Origin: Alphaproteobacteria bacterium
GTDB taxonomy: Bacteria > Pseudomonadota > Alphaproteobacteria > Rhizobiales > JAJFHC01
Length of the DNA stretch: 64,000 nt
Assembly: GCA_021775805.1 (NCBI GenBank)
Contig: JAJFHD010000127.1
Location: 1 to 64,000, forward strand
Reading direction: 5' to 3'
The notes below the pieces were generated by a model. That model was not told where the DNA came from. It saw only the letters and a program-made list of their open reading frames with translations, and did not search any database. The position numbers were made by a program, and so were the translations under genes. Positions 51,754 through 60,280 of this stretch are shown here, one piece after another. How positions within the stretch are numbered: the first letter of the stretch is position 1; each line of letters starts with the position of its first letter.

Positions 51754-52491
51754 TCATTCGGCAGTGGATGTTCCCGAGAGAGCGTCAAGGCTGCGCTGAG
51801 ACTTGACATGGGACCGTGCGGCCGGACCGGCACGCATCAGCACATCGACGACGCTGACCTGATGCGTGAATTTTTCTGTATGCTGATCATAGGCTGGATA
51901 CCTTGAATAGTCCGCATAAATGACGTGAACGCCGCTCCCTTCAAATTCGGAATGGTCGAGATAGTGCCTCGAGGCGGGACCGCAAAGATAACGGTCTGCT
52001 CCCAGTTCACGGCATATCTCAACCAGCCGCCCGGTTGCCGAAGTGGCCTTTCGCTCGATCGTATCGCTTTGAATCAGGTGCGTAGTGATGCCCAGGGCCG
52101 TAGCCAGATAGTCCAGAAAAAGCCGGTTGATTTCCGACAGACGGGTGTGCCGTGCAGCCCGTTCATAGGTTTGCTGAATCGCATCGCGATAGTCAGCGAA
52201 GTAAGCGGCACTGGCGTAGGCGTTGCACAGGCTCGAGAAATGCCGCTCGGCCCAGTGTCGATCCGAAACTTCCATGGCGCTGATCGGCGTGTGGTAGTGA
52301 CCTTTGGTCTTTAGCGGAATGGTCAACCATTTCTCCTCGCCCGCAACGATGATCTTGTTGCGGTTCCGCCAGTCACGGCGCGTGTACTGAACTTCGTCAA
52401 ACAAGACAAATTCGTCAGCCGCATTCATCAGGTCAAAATAGCCCTTCCACGGAATATAGTTGGATTGCAGGATGACGACGACTTTTGACAT
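51754..52491 (-). CDS. WbqC family protein
   Basis: 245 residues from ATG 52491. WbqC-type N-terminus 'VVILQSNYIPWKGYFDLMNAADEFVLFDEVQYTRRDWRNRNKI', then 'WLTIPLK' and 'RYLCGPASRHYLD'. The family occurs in O-antigen and capsule clusters; its reaction is unproven, possibly amide-bond formation on sugars. It lies upstream of the methyltransferase on the same strand with a 218-bp gap. Confidence 0.87.
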   Translation of the reverse strand: MSKVVVILQSNYIPWKGYFDLMNAADEFVLFDEVQYTRRDWRNRNKIIVAGEEKWLTIPLKTKGHYHTPISAMEVSDRHWAERHFSSLCNAYASAAYFADYRDAIQQTYERAARHTRLSEINRLFLDYLATALGITTHLIQSDTIERKATSATGRLVEICRELGADRYLCGPASRHYLDHSEFEGSGVHVIYADYSRYPAYDQHTEKFTHQVSVVDVLMRAGPAARSHVKSQRSLDALSGTSTAE

Positions 52492-52854
52492 GTGCTGGGC
52501 CTGACCAGAGTTCCGGGAAACGGAGCTCCCCGCGACATCGCAAACACGATGGGTAAACATGGGTATGGGATACACCACCGGTCCGTCAACGCATGCGTTG
52601 CCCGTGTCTGTTTCACCGGATCAGGATTTTAGGACATTTCTGTTTTCCAGCAGGAGATCGGATCTGGGCAATGGCTGGTAATACTGACGATACCGGAATG
52701 GACAAGAATCCTGAGGCGCCGCAGACCACGTTTCAGGAAACAGCGTGCCGAAGCCTTCTACTCTGGCATTGACCATAGGCTTGGTTGTTCAGTGCAGATT
52801 CATTGCGCCAGGTCTCCCCGCGCCGGGACCGGGACCAGGCCAAACCCGACACGG
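52492..52854. other. Intergenic stretch, nothing recognised
   Basis: 363 bp between the WbqC and GNAT genes, both on the minus strand. No gene, strong hairpin or repeat was seen. The WbqC promoter must lie here or read through from the GNAT operon. Confidence 0.5.
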
Positions 52855-53430
52855 TCACAGTGAATTCTGGTCGATCCATTGCTGGCGTGTGATGCGAAAC
52901 CCCGGAATCTGTTCGGCATAGGCCAGACGCAGTCCTTCGCAGACGAGACCGCTCTTTTCCAGCACCCGTCGTGAAGCCGAATTTCCGGCGTCGATCGTCG
53001 CGACGATTTCCTCCAGTGGCGATTCTTCAAACGCGAACTGCAGCAACCGTTTGCAGGCCTCCGTGGCAAAGCCCTTTCCCCAGTATGACGGTATCAGGGT
53101 GTATCCGATTTCGATGTCTCCGTCCGGCAGGTGGTCACCGGTTACAAGATCCCAGTTGGTGTCATCTTCCTCTATCGGCAAAGGAAGCAGGATCGCCGAC
53201 CCGATCTTTTCATCGCTTGCGATTTCAGTCAGCGACCAGACACCGATGCAGCCGCCTGCACAACGTCGCATTGATATCGGCAGTTGCTTGGCCAACGCCT
53301 CCTTCGTAGAGGGTATGCCGGTGATGTACTTCACCACCTCCGGATCGGTCCACAGAGCGATTGACAAGTCCAGGTCGGTTTCATCCAGAGGGCGAAACAG
53401 TAGCCGTGCACTCTTGAAGATGAGAGTCAT
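52855..53430 (-). CDS. GNAT family N-acetyltransferase (RimJ/RimL type)
   Basis: 191 residues: 'RLLFRPLDETDLDLSIALWTDPEVVKYITG', acetyl-CoA region 'PSYWGKGFATEACKRLLQFAFEE' and 'NSASRRVLEKSGLVCEGLRL'. It acetylates an amine such as a protein N-terminus or small molecule. Start overlaps the bicupin stop by 4 bp, so they are co-translated. Confidence 0.9.
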   Translation of the reverse strand: MTLIFKSARLLFRPLDETDLDLSIALWTDPEVVKYITGIPSTKEALAKQLPISMRRCAGGCIGVWSLTEIASDEKIGSAILLPLPIEEDDTNWDLVTGDHLPDGDIEIGYTLIPSYWGKGFATEACKRLLQFAFEESPLEEIVATIDAGNSASRRVLEKSGLVCEGLRLAYAEQIPGFRITRQQWIDQNSL

Positions 53431-54236
53431 GAAGACACGTCTGGCGCACCGGAGGGATCAAGCATGCCGTAATACTTCTTGATGTAATCGGTGACCCGCC
53501 AGGAACAGACCGTGCCCATCGGGACGAAGAAGACGTCGCCGGCGCCGAACGCGTGGACCGCCCCGTCACCCTCGGTAACCGTCACACCGCCTTCCAGCAC
53601 CTGGACAAGTTCATGGCACGGGAACGGCCGCAATTCACTTTCGAACGGCGTGCTGTCCCACATGCCGACAAACATGTTTCCGGCATCGTTGGTGAAGTGG
53701 TTGACGTCGCGTTGCAGGGGCAGGTCTCCCACAATCTCAAACGGATCGGTCGTCGTCATCTTCGACAACCCGGCTTCGAGAGCGGCTTTGTCAAGCACCG
53801 TGACACCGCCGGCGGTCGACACGATGTCTGGCGGCGGCACCCTTGGGTTATTGTAGGTCATGTAGAATTTGCGCAAACAACCGACTTGTTTCCAGCTTAT
53901 CGGAATCGCATTTCGAATGCAGAAGAAGTCGCCTTGCCTGACCGTTGTCCCGTTGTCATCGCCATCAACCATGACAACCTGGCCTTCGAGCAACCCCATG
54001 AATTCGTCGCCGGGATACGGACCGAAAGCTTCCTGCATGGACGTGGTTGTCCACACGCCAATCGAAAGACCCAGGTCTGCATCTTCAAAGTAGACGTGCA
54101 CACGCTGCTCCGGCAGTTCCGATTGAAAGTCAGCCGGATCCAGCGCCATTTTCGACAGGCCGACAGCCGCAGGCCCTTCCGGCTCCAGGCGGATAACTCT
54201 TTTCTCAATGCCCAATCCGGTGCCTCCTTCGACCAT
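53427..54236 (-). CDS. Two-domain cupin protein (bicupin)
   Basis: 269 residues with two cupin repeats: first about 40-120 ('YPGDEFMGLLEGQVVMVDGDDNGTTVRQGDFFCI'), second about 175-255 ('FPCHELVQVLEGGVTVTEGDGAVHAFGAGDVFFVPMGTVCSWRV'). The second keeps His-x-x-x-x-x-Leu-Glu-Gly typical of cupin_3 (DUF861-like); the first has Asp-Glu in place of His, so only one metal site may be active. Divergent from the TetR gene across two operators. Confidence 0.82.
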   Translation of the reverse strand: MVEGGTGLGIEKRVIRLEPEGPAAVGLSKMALDPADFQSELPEQRVHVYFEDADLGLSIGVWTTTSMQEAFGPYPGDEFMGLLEGQVVMVDGDDNGTTVRQGDFFCIRNAIPISWKQVGCLRKFYMTYNNPRVPPPDIVSTAGGVTVLDKAALEAGLSKMTTTDPFEIVGDLPLQRDVNHFTNDAGNMFVGMWDSTPFESELRPFPCHELVQVLEGGVTVTEGDGAVHAFGAGDVFFVPMGTVCSWRVTDYIKKYYGMLDPSGAPDVSS

Positions 54237-54376
54237 GCGTATGGAGCTGCCAACTGCGGCAATGCCGGTGTGACCGCAAGGCGAACACGCAATTTCCGTG
54301 GTGATCGCGGCGCCTGCGACCCGGCGGCCTCGTATCCCGGTTCTATAGCCAAAGAGCGCAACTCAGTCAAAATCAT

Positions 54377-54390
54377 TGACTGACCAGTCA
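54377..54390. promoter_or_regulatory. TetR-type operator 1
   Basis: TGACTGACCAGTCA: 6-bp arms around a 2-bp centre. One of two matching palindromes in the divergent bicupin/tetR gap. Confidence 0.7.
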
Positions 54391-54417
54391 GATAATGCAC
54401 TTTTACCGCAACAGTAA

Positions 54418-54437
54418 TTCTGACTGAACAGTCAGAA
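54418..54437. promoter_or_regulatory. TetR-type operator 2
   Basis: TTCTGACTGAACAGTCAGAA: 9-bp arms around AA. Its core TGACTG-N2-CAGTCA is identical to operator 1 and the centres are 44 bp apart. It ends 37 bp before the TetR GTG start. This is the standard TetR/AcrR operator form (TGACTGN2CAGTCA). Confidence 0.75.
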
Positions 54438-54474
54438 AAGGCGACAGGCGGACACCCGCGACAAAGGAAGCGCC

Positions 54475-55143
54475 GTGACCGGGGTTATCGCGAAAAAGAC
54501 AGGCAAAACCCGAACCGCGGCGAGAGCGGCGCGCCGCCAACAGTTGATCAGTGCGACAATCGACTCAATCGCCGAACGGGGCTTCTCAGGCACCACTCTG
54601 GACAACGTGACAAAGGGCGCCAGCCTGTCCCACGGGGTCGTCAACTTTCATTTCGACAGCAAAGAGACGCTCTACGACGAAACCCTCGGTTTCCTGGCCC
54701 GGGAACATTATTTTCTCTGGCATGACTCCATGGAGCAGGCCGGCCCGGAGCCTGACCGGCAGCTTGCCGCCATCGTCGAAGCGGATTTCAACATAAAAGT
54801 TTGCTCGTCGAAGAAACTGGCGGTCTGGTTCGCATTCTGGGGGCAGGTGAAGTACCGCCCCAACTACATCAAGATCCACTACGCGTATGATGAACATCGG
54901 TTTGCGGAAATAGCCAGGCTTTGCACAGAGATAATCGCGCACGGAAACTATGACGGTCTGGAACCTGTGTCGGCGGCCCGGTGCATCGAGGCATTGATTG
55001 ACGGGCTTTGGCTCAATCTGTTGCTCTACCCGAGCGGCGCCAATCGCATCCGGGCCCGTGACGACTGTTTCGTGTTTCTCGCCAAACTGTTTCCCAAACA
55101 CTTTCCGGAACCTGGGAAACCGCGCCGACCGGCGAACGGCTAA
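54475..55143 (+). CDS. TetR/AcrR family regulator (BetI-like C-terminal domain)
   Basis: 222 residues, GTG start. HTH 'RRQQLISATIDSIAERGFSGTTLDNVTKGASLSHGVVNFHFDSKETLYDET', then a helical ligand domain with 'FWGQVKYRPNYIKIHYAYDEHR' and 'CIEALIDGLWLNLLLYP', typical of BetI-like proteins. It should repress itself, the dehydrogenase downstream and the divergent bicupin-GNAT operon through the two operators; the inducer is perhaps an amine. Confidence 0.9.
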   Translation: MTGVIAKKTGKTRTAARAARRQQLISATIDSIAERGFSGTTLDNVTKGASLSHGVVNFHFDSKETLYDETLGFLAREHYFLWHDSMEQAGPEPDRQLAAIVEADFNIKVCSSKKLAVWFAFWGQVKYRPNYIKIHYAYDEHRFAEIARLCTEIIAHGNYDGLEPVSAARCIEALIDGLWLNLLLYPSGANRIRARDDCFVFLAKLFPKHFPEPGKPRRPANG

Positions 55144-55194
55144 CGACCCGGGGTTTCGTCCCTGCCCCGGCAGCCTTCTTCGAGGGGAACAAAT

Positions 55195-57273
55195 ATGCCA
55201 CGCGATCCACGATACGACATTCTGTTCGAGCCTGTGAAAATCGGACCGGTGACGGCCAAGAACCGGTTCTACCAGGTGCCCCACTGCACCGGCAGCGGCT
55301 GGGAGCGGCCTCGTACGCTGGCGGGTTTGCGCGAAGTCAAGGCCGAGGGCGGCTGGGGTGTCGTCAATACCGAGTACTGTTCCGTCCATCCCGCATGTGA
55401 CGACACCCCGTATCCGTGCGCGTCCTTATGGGATGCCGGCGATATCAAGTCCCATGCTCTGATGACCGAGAAGGTTCACGCCCATGGCGCCCTGGCGGGC
55501 GTCGAATTGTGTCTTGGCGGTGCGCGGATGCCTAATCTGGGAACCCGTGAAGTTGCCCTGGGGGTCGTCAGCATGCCGAACATGGCCGGCAACCCGTTCC
55601 AGACCCGCGCCATGGACAAGGCCGATATTCGCGAGAGCCGTCGTTGGCATCGCAATGCCGCCCTGCGCGCCAGGCAGGCTGGATTCGACATTGTTTATGT
55701 TTATGCAACCCACGGCTATCTGCTGTCGCAGTTCATGTCGCCGGCACTGAACACGCGAACCGACGAGTACGGCGGCGCCCTGGAGAATCGCGTGCGCCTT
55801 GTCCGCGAAATCATCGAGGACACCAAGGAGGCCGTTGGTGACACCATGGCTGTGGCCGTCAGGTTCTCCGCTGAAACCAATGGCGGCTATGACGGTGGCG
55901 ACGGCAACCCGATGCCCGGAGAGACCCGGGACATGTTTGAGATTCTGGGGGAACTGCCCGACCTCTGGGATATCAACATCAACGACTATTCGCTTGAAAT
56001 GGGCCTGTCCCGCTTCGTCAAGGAAGCAGCGCTCGAACCTTATGTAACGTACATCAAGTCCATCACGAGCAAGCCCGTGGTAAGCGTCGGCCGGTTTACC
56101 TCGCCCGACACCATGGTCAGTCAGGTCAAGCGCGGCATTATTGATTTCATTGGTGCGGCACGGCCATCGATCGCCGATCCGTTCCTGCCCAACAAGATCG
56201 ACGAAGGCCGTCTCGAGGATATCAGGGAATGTATCGGCTGCAATATCTGCTACATGGGCGACGGCAAGGGCGTCCCCATACGGTGTACCCAGAACCCGAC
56301 CATGAGCGAGGAATGGCGGCGCGGCTGGCATCCCGAAACCGTCAGTGCCAGGGGTTCGCAATCGCGTGTCCTGATTGTCGGCGCCGGCCCGTCAGGCCTC
56401 GAAGCCGCACATATACTGGGCAAGCGCGGATACGATGTCATGCTGGCTGAGGCCACCCGCGACCTCGGCGGCCGGGTGACGCGTGAATCCGGCTTACCGG
56501 GACTTAGCGAGTGGGCGCGGGTGCGCGATTACCGCATCCAGCAACTCGACAAACTGGACAACGTGGAGGTCTTCCGCGAAAGCAGGTTGAGCGCCGACGA
56601 CGTTCTGGACGTTGGAGCAGATCACGTTGCCGTCGCCACCGGTTCCCTCTGGCGCAAGGACGGTTTTGGCAACAGCACACCTGGCGGACTCAAGGATCTC
56701 GGACCCGCCGATGCGGTTTTCACACCCGACGATGTCATGGCCGGCAGACGGCCTTCAGGGCCGACGGTCATCTTCGACGACGATCACTATTACATGGGCA
56801 CGGTCCTGGCCGAACTCCTGCGGTCAAAGGGTGTGTCCGTCACCCTGGTAACGCCTGAAGACACCATTTCGGCGTGGGGTGAATTCACCTACGACCGGTG
56901 GCGGGCGCAGGCAAGGTTGATGGAGATGGGTGTTGAACTGACCGTCGGCCAGGTCCTGACAGCCTTTGACGGCAGAACAGCGTCATTTGATTGCGCCTAC
57001 ACAGGACGGCAAAACGCCGTAGCGGCTGAAGCGCTTGTACTGGTGACATCACGCACACCGGTGGACGGTCTCTACCGGCAATTGGCGCGCCGCATCGCCG
57101 CCGGAGACGGCAACGCACCGAAATCGCTCAAGCGGATAGGCGACTGCGAGGCGCCGGCCATTATCGCTGCAGCAGTCTATTCCGGCCACCGCTATGGCCG
57201 CGAACTCGATGCCGCGGTCGACCCCGACAATCCCCTGAAACATGACAGGGTCTTCTTCGAGGAGGATCAATAG
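55195..57273 (+). CDS. Trimethylamine/histamine dehydrogenase-type flavoprotein
   Basis: 692 residues: an OYE-like FMN barrel (1-380), then a 4Fe-4S site and an ADP-binding/FAD-like domain ('VLIVGAGPSGLEAAHILGKRG'). Cys31 in 'FYQVPHCTGSG' is the position of the covalent 6-S-cysteinyl FMN. Iron-sulfur Cys are in 'CIGCNIC' and a fourth 11 residues on. Of the TMADH aromatic bowl, Tyr in 'NTEYC' and Trp in 'LWDIN' are kept but Trp355 is replaced, apparently by Asp, as in histamine dehydrogenase. So the substrate is likelier a primary or other amine than trimethylamine. Confidence 0.87.
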   Translation: MPRDPRYDILFEPVKIGPVTAKNRFYQVPHCTGSGWERPRTLAGLREVKAEGGWGVVNTEYCSVHPACDDTPYPCASLWDAGDIKSHALMTEKVHAHGALAGVELCLGGARMPNLGTREVALGVVSMPNMAGNPFQTRAMDKADIRESRRWHRNAALRARQAGFDIVYVYATHGYLLSQFMSPALNTRTDEYGGALENRVRLVREIIEDTKEAVGDTMAVAVRFSAETNGGYDGGDGNPMPGETRDMFEILGELPDLWDININDYSLEMGLSRFVKEAALEPYVTYIKSITSKPVVSVGRFTSPDTMVSQVKRGIIDFIGAARPSIADPFLPNKIDEGRLEDIRECIGCNICYMGDGKGVPIRCTQNPTMSEEWRRGWHPETVSARGSQSRVLIVGAGPSGLEAAHILGKRGYDVMLAEATRDLGGRVTRESGLPGLSEWARVRDYRIQQLDKLDNVEVFRESRLSADDVLDVGADHVAVATGSLWRKDGFGNSTPGGLKDLGPADAVFTPDDVMAGRRPSGPTVIFDDDHYYMGTVLAELLRSKGVSVTLVTPEDTISAWGEFTYDRWRAQARLMEMGVELTVGQVLTAFDGRTASFDCAYTGRQNAVAAEALVLVTSRTPVDGLYRQLARRIAAGDGNAPKSLKRIGDCEAPAIIAAAVYSGHRYGRELDAAVDPDNPLKHDRVFFEEDQ

Positions 57274-57299
57274 CAGGCCCCGCGGGCATAACATTTCTC

Positions 57300-58811
57300 T
57301 CACGGCAACACCGACGAGAAGAAGGCCTCAGGCGAACCGTGTTCATGCAGTTCTCCACGTTCTACCACGAAGAACCGGTTGCCGACATCGCGCGCAAAGG
57401 CGCGGTCGTGAGACACAATTACACAGCATGCCCCCAGGTCTGAGATCTCCCCGGCGAGAGCTTCCTGGCCGGCGATGTCCACATGGTTGGTCGGTTCATC
57501 CAGCAGGTAAAAATTCGGTTCGTCGAAGCGCAACCCCAGCAAAGCCAGCCTCGATCTCTCCCCAAACGACATGTTGCCGATGGGCCGGCTCTGCATGTCG
57601 TAGGCGATGCCGGCCATCGCCAGGGCAGACCGGCACTGGGCGTCGCTGCGTCCTCGTCCGGTAACGAACTCGAACGGCGACTGGTGCAGCGGCAGCGCCG
57701 ACAGGGCCTGATCCATGTGACCCATGACCAGAGTCGGTGTCGTGCTGATACCGGGCACATCGGCCTGCCCCACCAGCGCCTCGTGCAGCCGGTTCAGAAA
57801 GGTGGTCTTGCCTGTGCCGTTGCGTCCCAGGACGATAATGCGATCGCCCTTGAAGACACTCATCTTCGGCACTTTGAACAGTTCTTGGCCATCGGGCGCG
57901 GTCACCCGCAGGTTTTCAATCCGGATCAGCGACTTTGCATGGGTATCGCGGTTTGCCAGCCGGATTTCCGCCCGCCGGTCGCTGTGCAACGCGGTCACCG
58001 CGTCTTCGATTTTCTCGGCGCGGACGCGCAGTTGCTTCTGCTTTTTCTGCAACAGGTCGCTGCCCGAATTGATTCCGATGTTCTTCAGCTTGGCCGACTG
58101 GCGCCGCAGCTGCTGCGCCTGCTTCAGATCCCGCTCGAGCTCCGCTGCACGGGCGGCGTCCGCCTGGGCCAGTTCGGCACGCGCACGGCTGTAGGGCAGC
58201 GAAAACCGGCACGAGGCTTCGGGCCTCAGAAACAGTGTTCGGTTGGTCACTGCATCGAGGAAGCACCGGTCATGGCTGGCGATGACCACCGGAACGTCGC
58301 CAACCCACGTGTTCAGCCAGTTTTCGAGGATCAGGATCTTTTCAAGATCCAGATGGTTTGTCGGTTCATCCATCAAGAGCAGATCGGGATCGATTACCCA
58401 TGCCCGCACCAGCAGCATCAACCGCTGCCAGCCGCCGCTCAGGGCCGAAACCGGCATATCCAGCATTTGCGGAGGAACGTCAAACGACGCCAACACCACT
58501 TCGGCCCGCCAGCTTTCGCTTTCGCGCACCTCGTCCGGCAAAGCGGCAAGGACAGCATCCCGGAATGTCAGGTCCCGCAGTTCCGGTTCCACATCCTGCG
58601 GCACAATGCCGATGACGGTTCCGCGTCTGCGGACAACATCGCCGCTGGTAAACTCAAGGCTTCCGGCGAGGCATCGCAGGAGAGTCGTTTTTCCCGCACC
58701 GTTCTGGGCCACGACACCGTAGCGGTCGCCGGGTCCGATTGTTAGGGAGAGGTTCTGGAACAGTGGTGCGCGTCCGGTGAAGGTCGCTTCATTGAGAGTG
58801 AGTATGGTCAT
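57300..58811 (-). CDS. ABC-F family ATP-binding protein
   Basis: 503 residues, two ABC domains without membrane segments. Walker A sites 'NGAGKTTLL' and 'GRNGTGKTTFL', signatures 'LSGGWQRLML' and 'MSFGERSRLAL', Walker B 'LLLMDEPTNHLDL' and 'FYLLDEPTNHVDI'. A charged inter-domain linker ('RDLKQAQQLRRQSAKLKNIG') marks ABC-F proteins, which act on the ribosome in translation or antibiotic protection. ATG 58811 is preferred to GTG 58835. Converges with the dehydrogenase gene. Confidence 0.9.
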   Translation of the reverse strand: MTILTLNEATFTGRAPLFQNLSLTIGPGDRYGVVAQNGAGKTTLLRCLAGSLEFTSGDVVRRRGTVIGIVPQDVEPELRDLTFRDAVLAALPDEVRESESWRAEVVLASFDVPPQMLDMPVSALSGGWQRLMLLVRAWVIDPDLLLMDEPTNHLDLEKILILENWLNTWVGDVPVVIASHDRCFLDAVTNRTLFLRPEASCRFSLPYSRARAELAQADAARAAELERDLKQAQQLRRQSAKLKNIGINSGSDLLQKKQKQLRVRAEKIEDAVTALHSDRRAEIRLANRDTHAKSLIRIENLRVTAPDGQELFKVPKMSVFKGDRIIVLGRNGTGKTTFLNRLHEALVGQADVPGISTTPTLVMGHMDQALSALPLHQSPFEFVTGRGRSDAQCRSALAMAGIAYDMQSRPIGNMSFGERSRLALLGLRFDEPNFYLLDEPTNHVDIAGQEALAGEISDLGACCVIVSHDRAFARDVGNRFFVVERGELHEHGSPEAFFSSVLP

Positions 58812-59117
58812 GATTGTTTCGATGAACGTGGCCACACGGCCAGGGCCGGGGCAGTGTCTGCTTAACCACGGCGCTTTGCGTCACGCCACGGCTCGAACAG
58901 GACAGACCAGTCAGGGAAACAGAATATCAGCGAAGTTTGACCTTGGTCAGCCCTGCAACATCGTGTGATGCAGGGCGAAGACGGGGCCACGCGTACGATG
59001 GTGATCAGGTCTCCACATGTCACGGCCCTCCTTCTGTTTGGAATTTCATATGCTCACAGTATAGTGACTGCCGCCGGGGATTCAACCGGTCACCGGACGG
59101 CTTCCCGACCTGCAGTA
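58812..59117. other. Intergenic stretch, nothing recognised
   Basis: 306 bp between the ABC-F and MOSC genes (same strand). No gene, repeat or clear hairpin found; it must carry the ABC-F promoter. Confidence 0.5.
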
Positions 59118-59909
59118 TTACCCGATCAATTTCACCTCGTCCCCGGTCCGGATCACTCCCTCGACCAGCACCGCAGCGTAAATACCCGCCATGCCGTCAC
59201 GGCTTCTGGTCACATACCGCAGGGCGGTTGGATTGGATTTGGCCGTATCGGGGTCGAGTGTGATCATGGCGCAGCGCGGATCGCGTTCCAGGATCGACAG
59301 CCGTACCCTGGGGCCGATCCCCAGCGTCCGGCCGACGAATTTGTCCTCGGTGAAGCCTTCCGCATCCGCGAGGTCGAGATAGACGTTCGCCCGGAACTGT
59401 CTCTTGTCGACCGGCACCCCGCATTCCCGGCTCAGGCGGTCAACCGTTTGGAGTGAAATCAAGGACACCGGGCGGCAGTCCGTCATCGACCGATGGGATT
59501 GCAGCAGCGTCAACGCGTCGCCTTCGTCAAGCCCGCTGCTCAGCCTGTCTATCAGCGCCGGGTCATCGACCGCCAACGCGTCGCCGGCAGGCGTCACCAC
59601 GTCCAGCATGAGATCGTCATGGCGGGCATAAACACAGGTCAGTCCGGGCGACAGGTCTTCGGCCGCCGTCAGGTTGGGCGGCAATGAGGCGTTCAGCGGG
59701 TCCCGGAATTTCGGTTGGTAGAGCAGCATCTCCCGCTGCTCGCGGCCCGTGAGATACGGAAAACCGGGCACGCCGGCGCTGCTCTTGAAGGCAAATATCC
59801 GGTCGCCGTAAACACCTGAGAAGCCGACAAAAGCTGCATCCGGCATATCGCCGCGCATGCTCTTGACCGGGTAGCGCCACACGCTTTCAACTGTTCCCAC
59901 AACAGACAT
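59118..59909 (-). CDS. MOSC domain-containing protein
   Basis: 263 residues. An N-terminal beta-barrel ('SVWRYPVKSMRGDMPDAAFVG', 'LLYQPKFRDPLN') precedes the MOSC domain ('VDKRQFRANVYLDLADAEGFTEDKFVGRTLGIGPRVRLSILERDPRCAMITLDPDT'). The Cys in 'RDPRCAM' matches the conserved MOSC Cys. These proteins carry molybdenum cofactor for oxidoreductases, such as N-hydroxylated compound reduction (YcbX/mARC). ATG 59909 is chosen; ATG 59924 is possible. Confidence 0.88.
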   Translation of the reverse strand: MSVVGTVESVWRYPVKSMRGDMPDAAFVGFSGVYGDRIFAFKSSAGVPGFPYLTGREQREMLLYQPKFRDPLNASLPPNLTAAEDLSPGLTCVYARHDDLMLDVVTPAGDALAVDDPALIDRLSSGLDEGDALTLLQSHRSMTDCRPVSLISLQTVDRLSRECGVPVDKRQFRANVYLDLADAEGFTEDKFVGRTLGIGPRVRLSILERDPRCAMITLDPDTAKSNPTALRYVTRSRDGMAGIYAAVLVEGVIRTGDEVKLIG

Positions 59910-59928
59910 GCCAATAAACCCCATGCTA

Positions 59929-60191
59929 TACCAACGGTGCCCACTATTGACCCATTTCACCGTGACGATTTTGGTCGTCCAGCAAGGCGCGTTTCGCGCC
60001 GGAGTGCGGTGTACTCCAAGCGAAATGCAACGCTGTCCGGAGGCCAAAATCGCCCGGCCTTCGGTGGGTTATCCTTGCCCACCGGGTGCGTTGCGGCGCT
60101 CGACCGATACACCGTATCGCTCTTCGCACCGCGCCTGCCCGGATGTGCAAGGATAACCCATGAAATGGATCAATAGTAGGCATCGTTGGTA
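59929..60191. repeat. MITE-like element with 29-bp terminal inverted repeats and TA ends
   Basis: CCAACGGTGCCCACTATTGA (59931 onward, continuing to 59959) is repeated inverted at the right end (60161-60189) with three mismatches, all transitions. TA lies at both outer ends (59929-59930 and 60190-60191), as left by IS630/Tc1-mariner-type insertion. An inner inverted repeat GGGTTATCCTTGC / GCAAGGATAACCC lies inside. No transposase is encoded, so it is non-autonomous. It fills most of the gap before the MOSC gene. Confidence 0.7.
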
Positions 60192-60280
60192 TTAGGCGGC
60201 AGGGACTAGCTGATTGCCGCATCCGGCGATCCGCGAGTCTACCCTGTGGCGCTGAATCATGGCAAACACCCGGACGCACA

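Noticed and set aside
55195-57273. Calling the flavoprotein trimethylamine dehydrogenase
   Set aside because: The third aromatic-bowl Trp next to the iron-sulfur Cys cluster is missing, so the substrate is uncertain.
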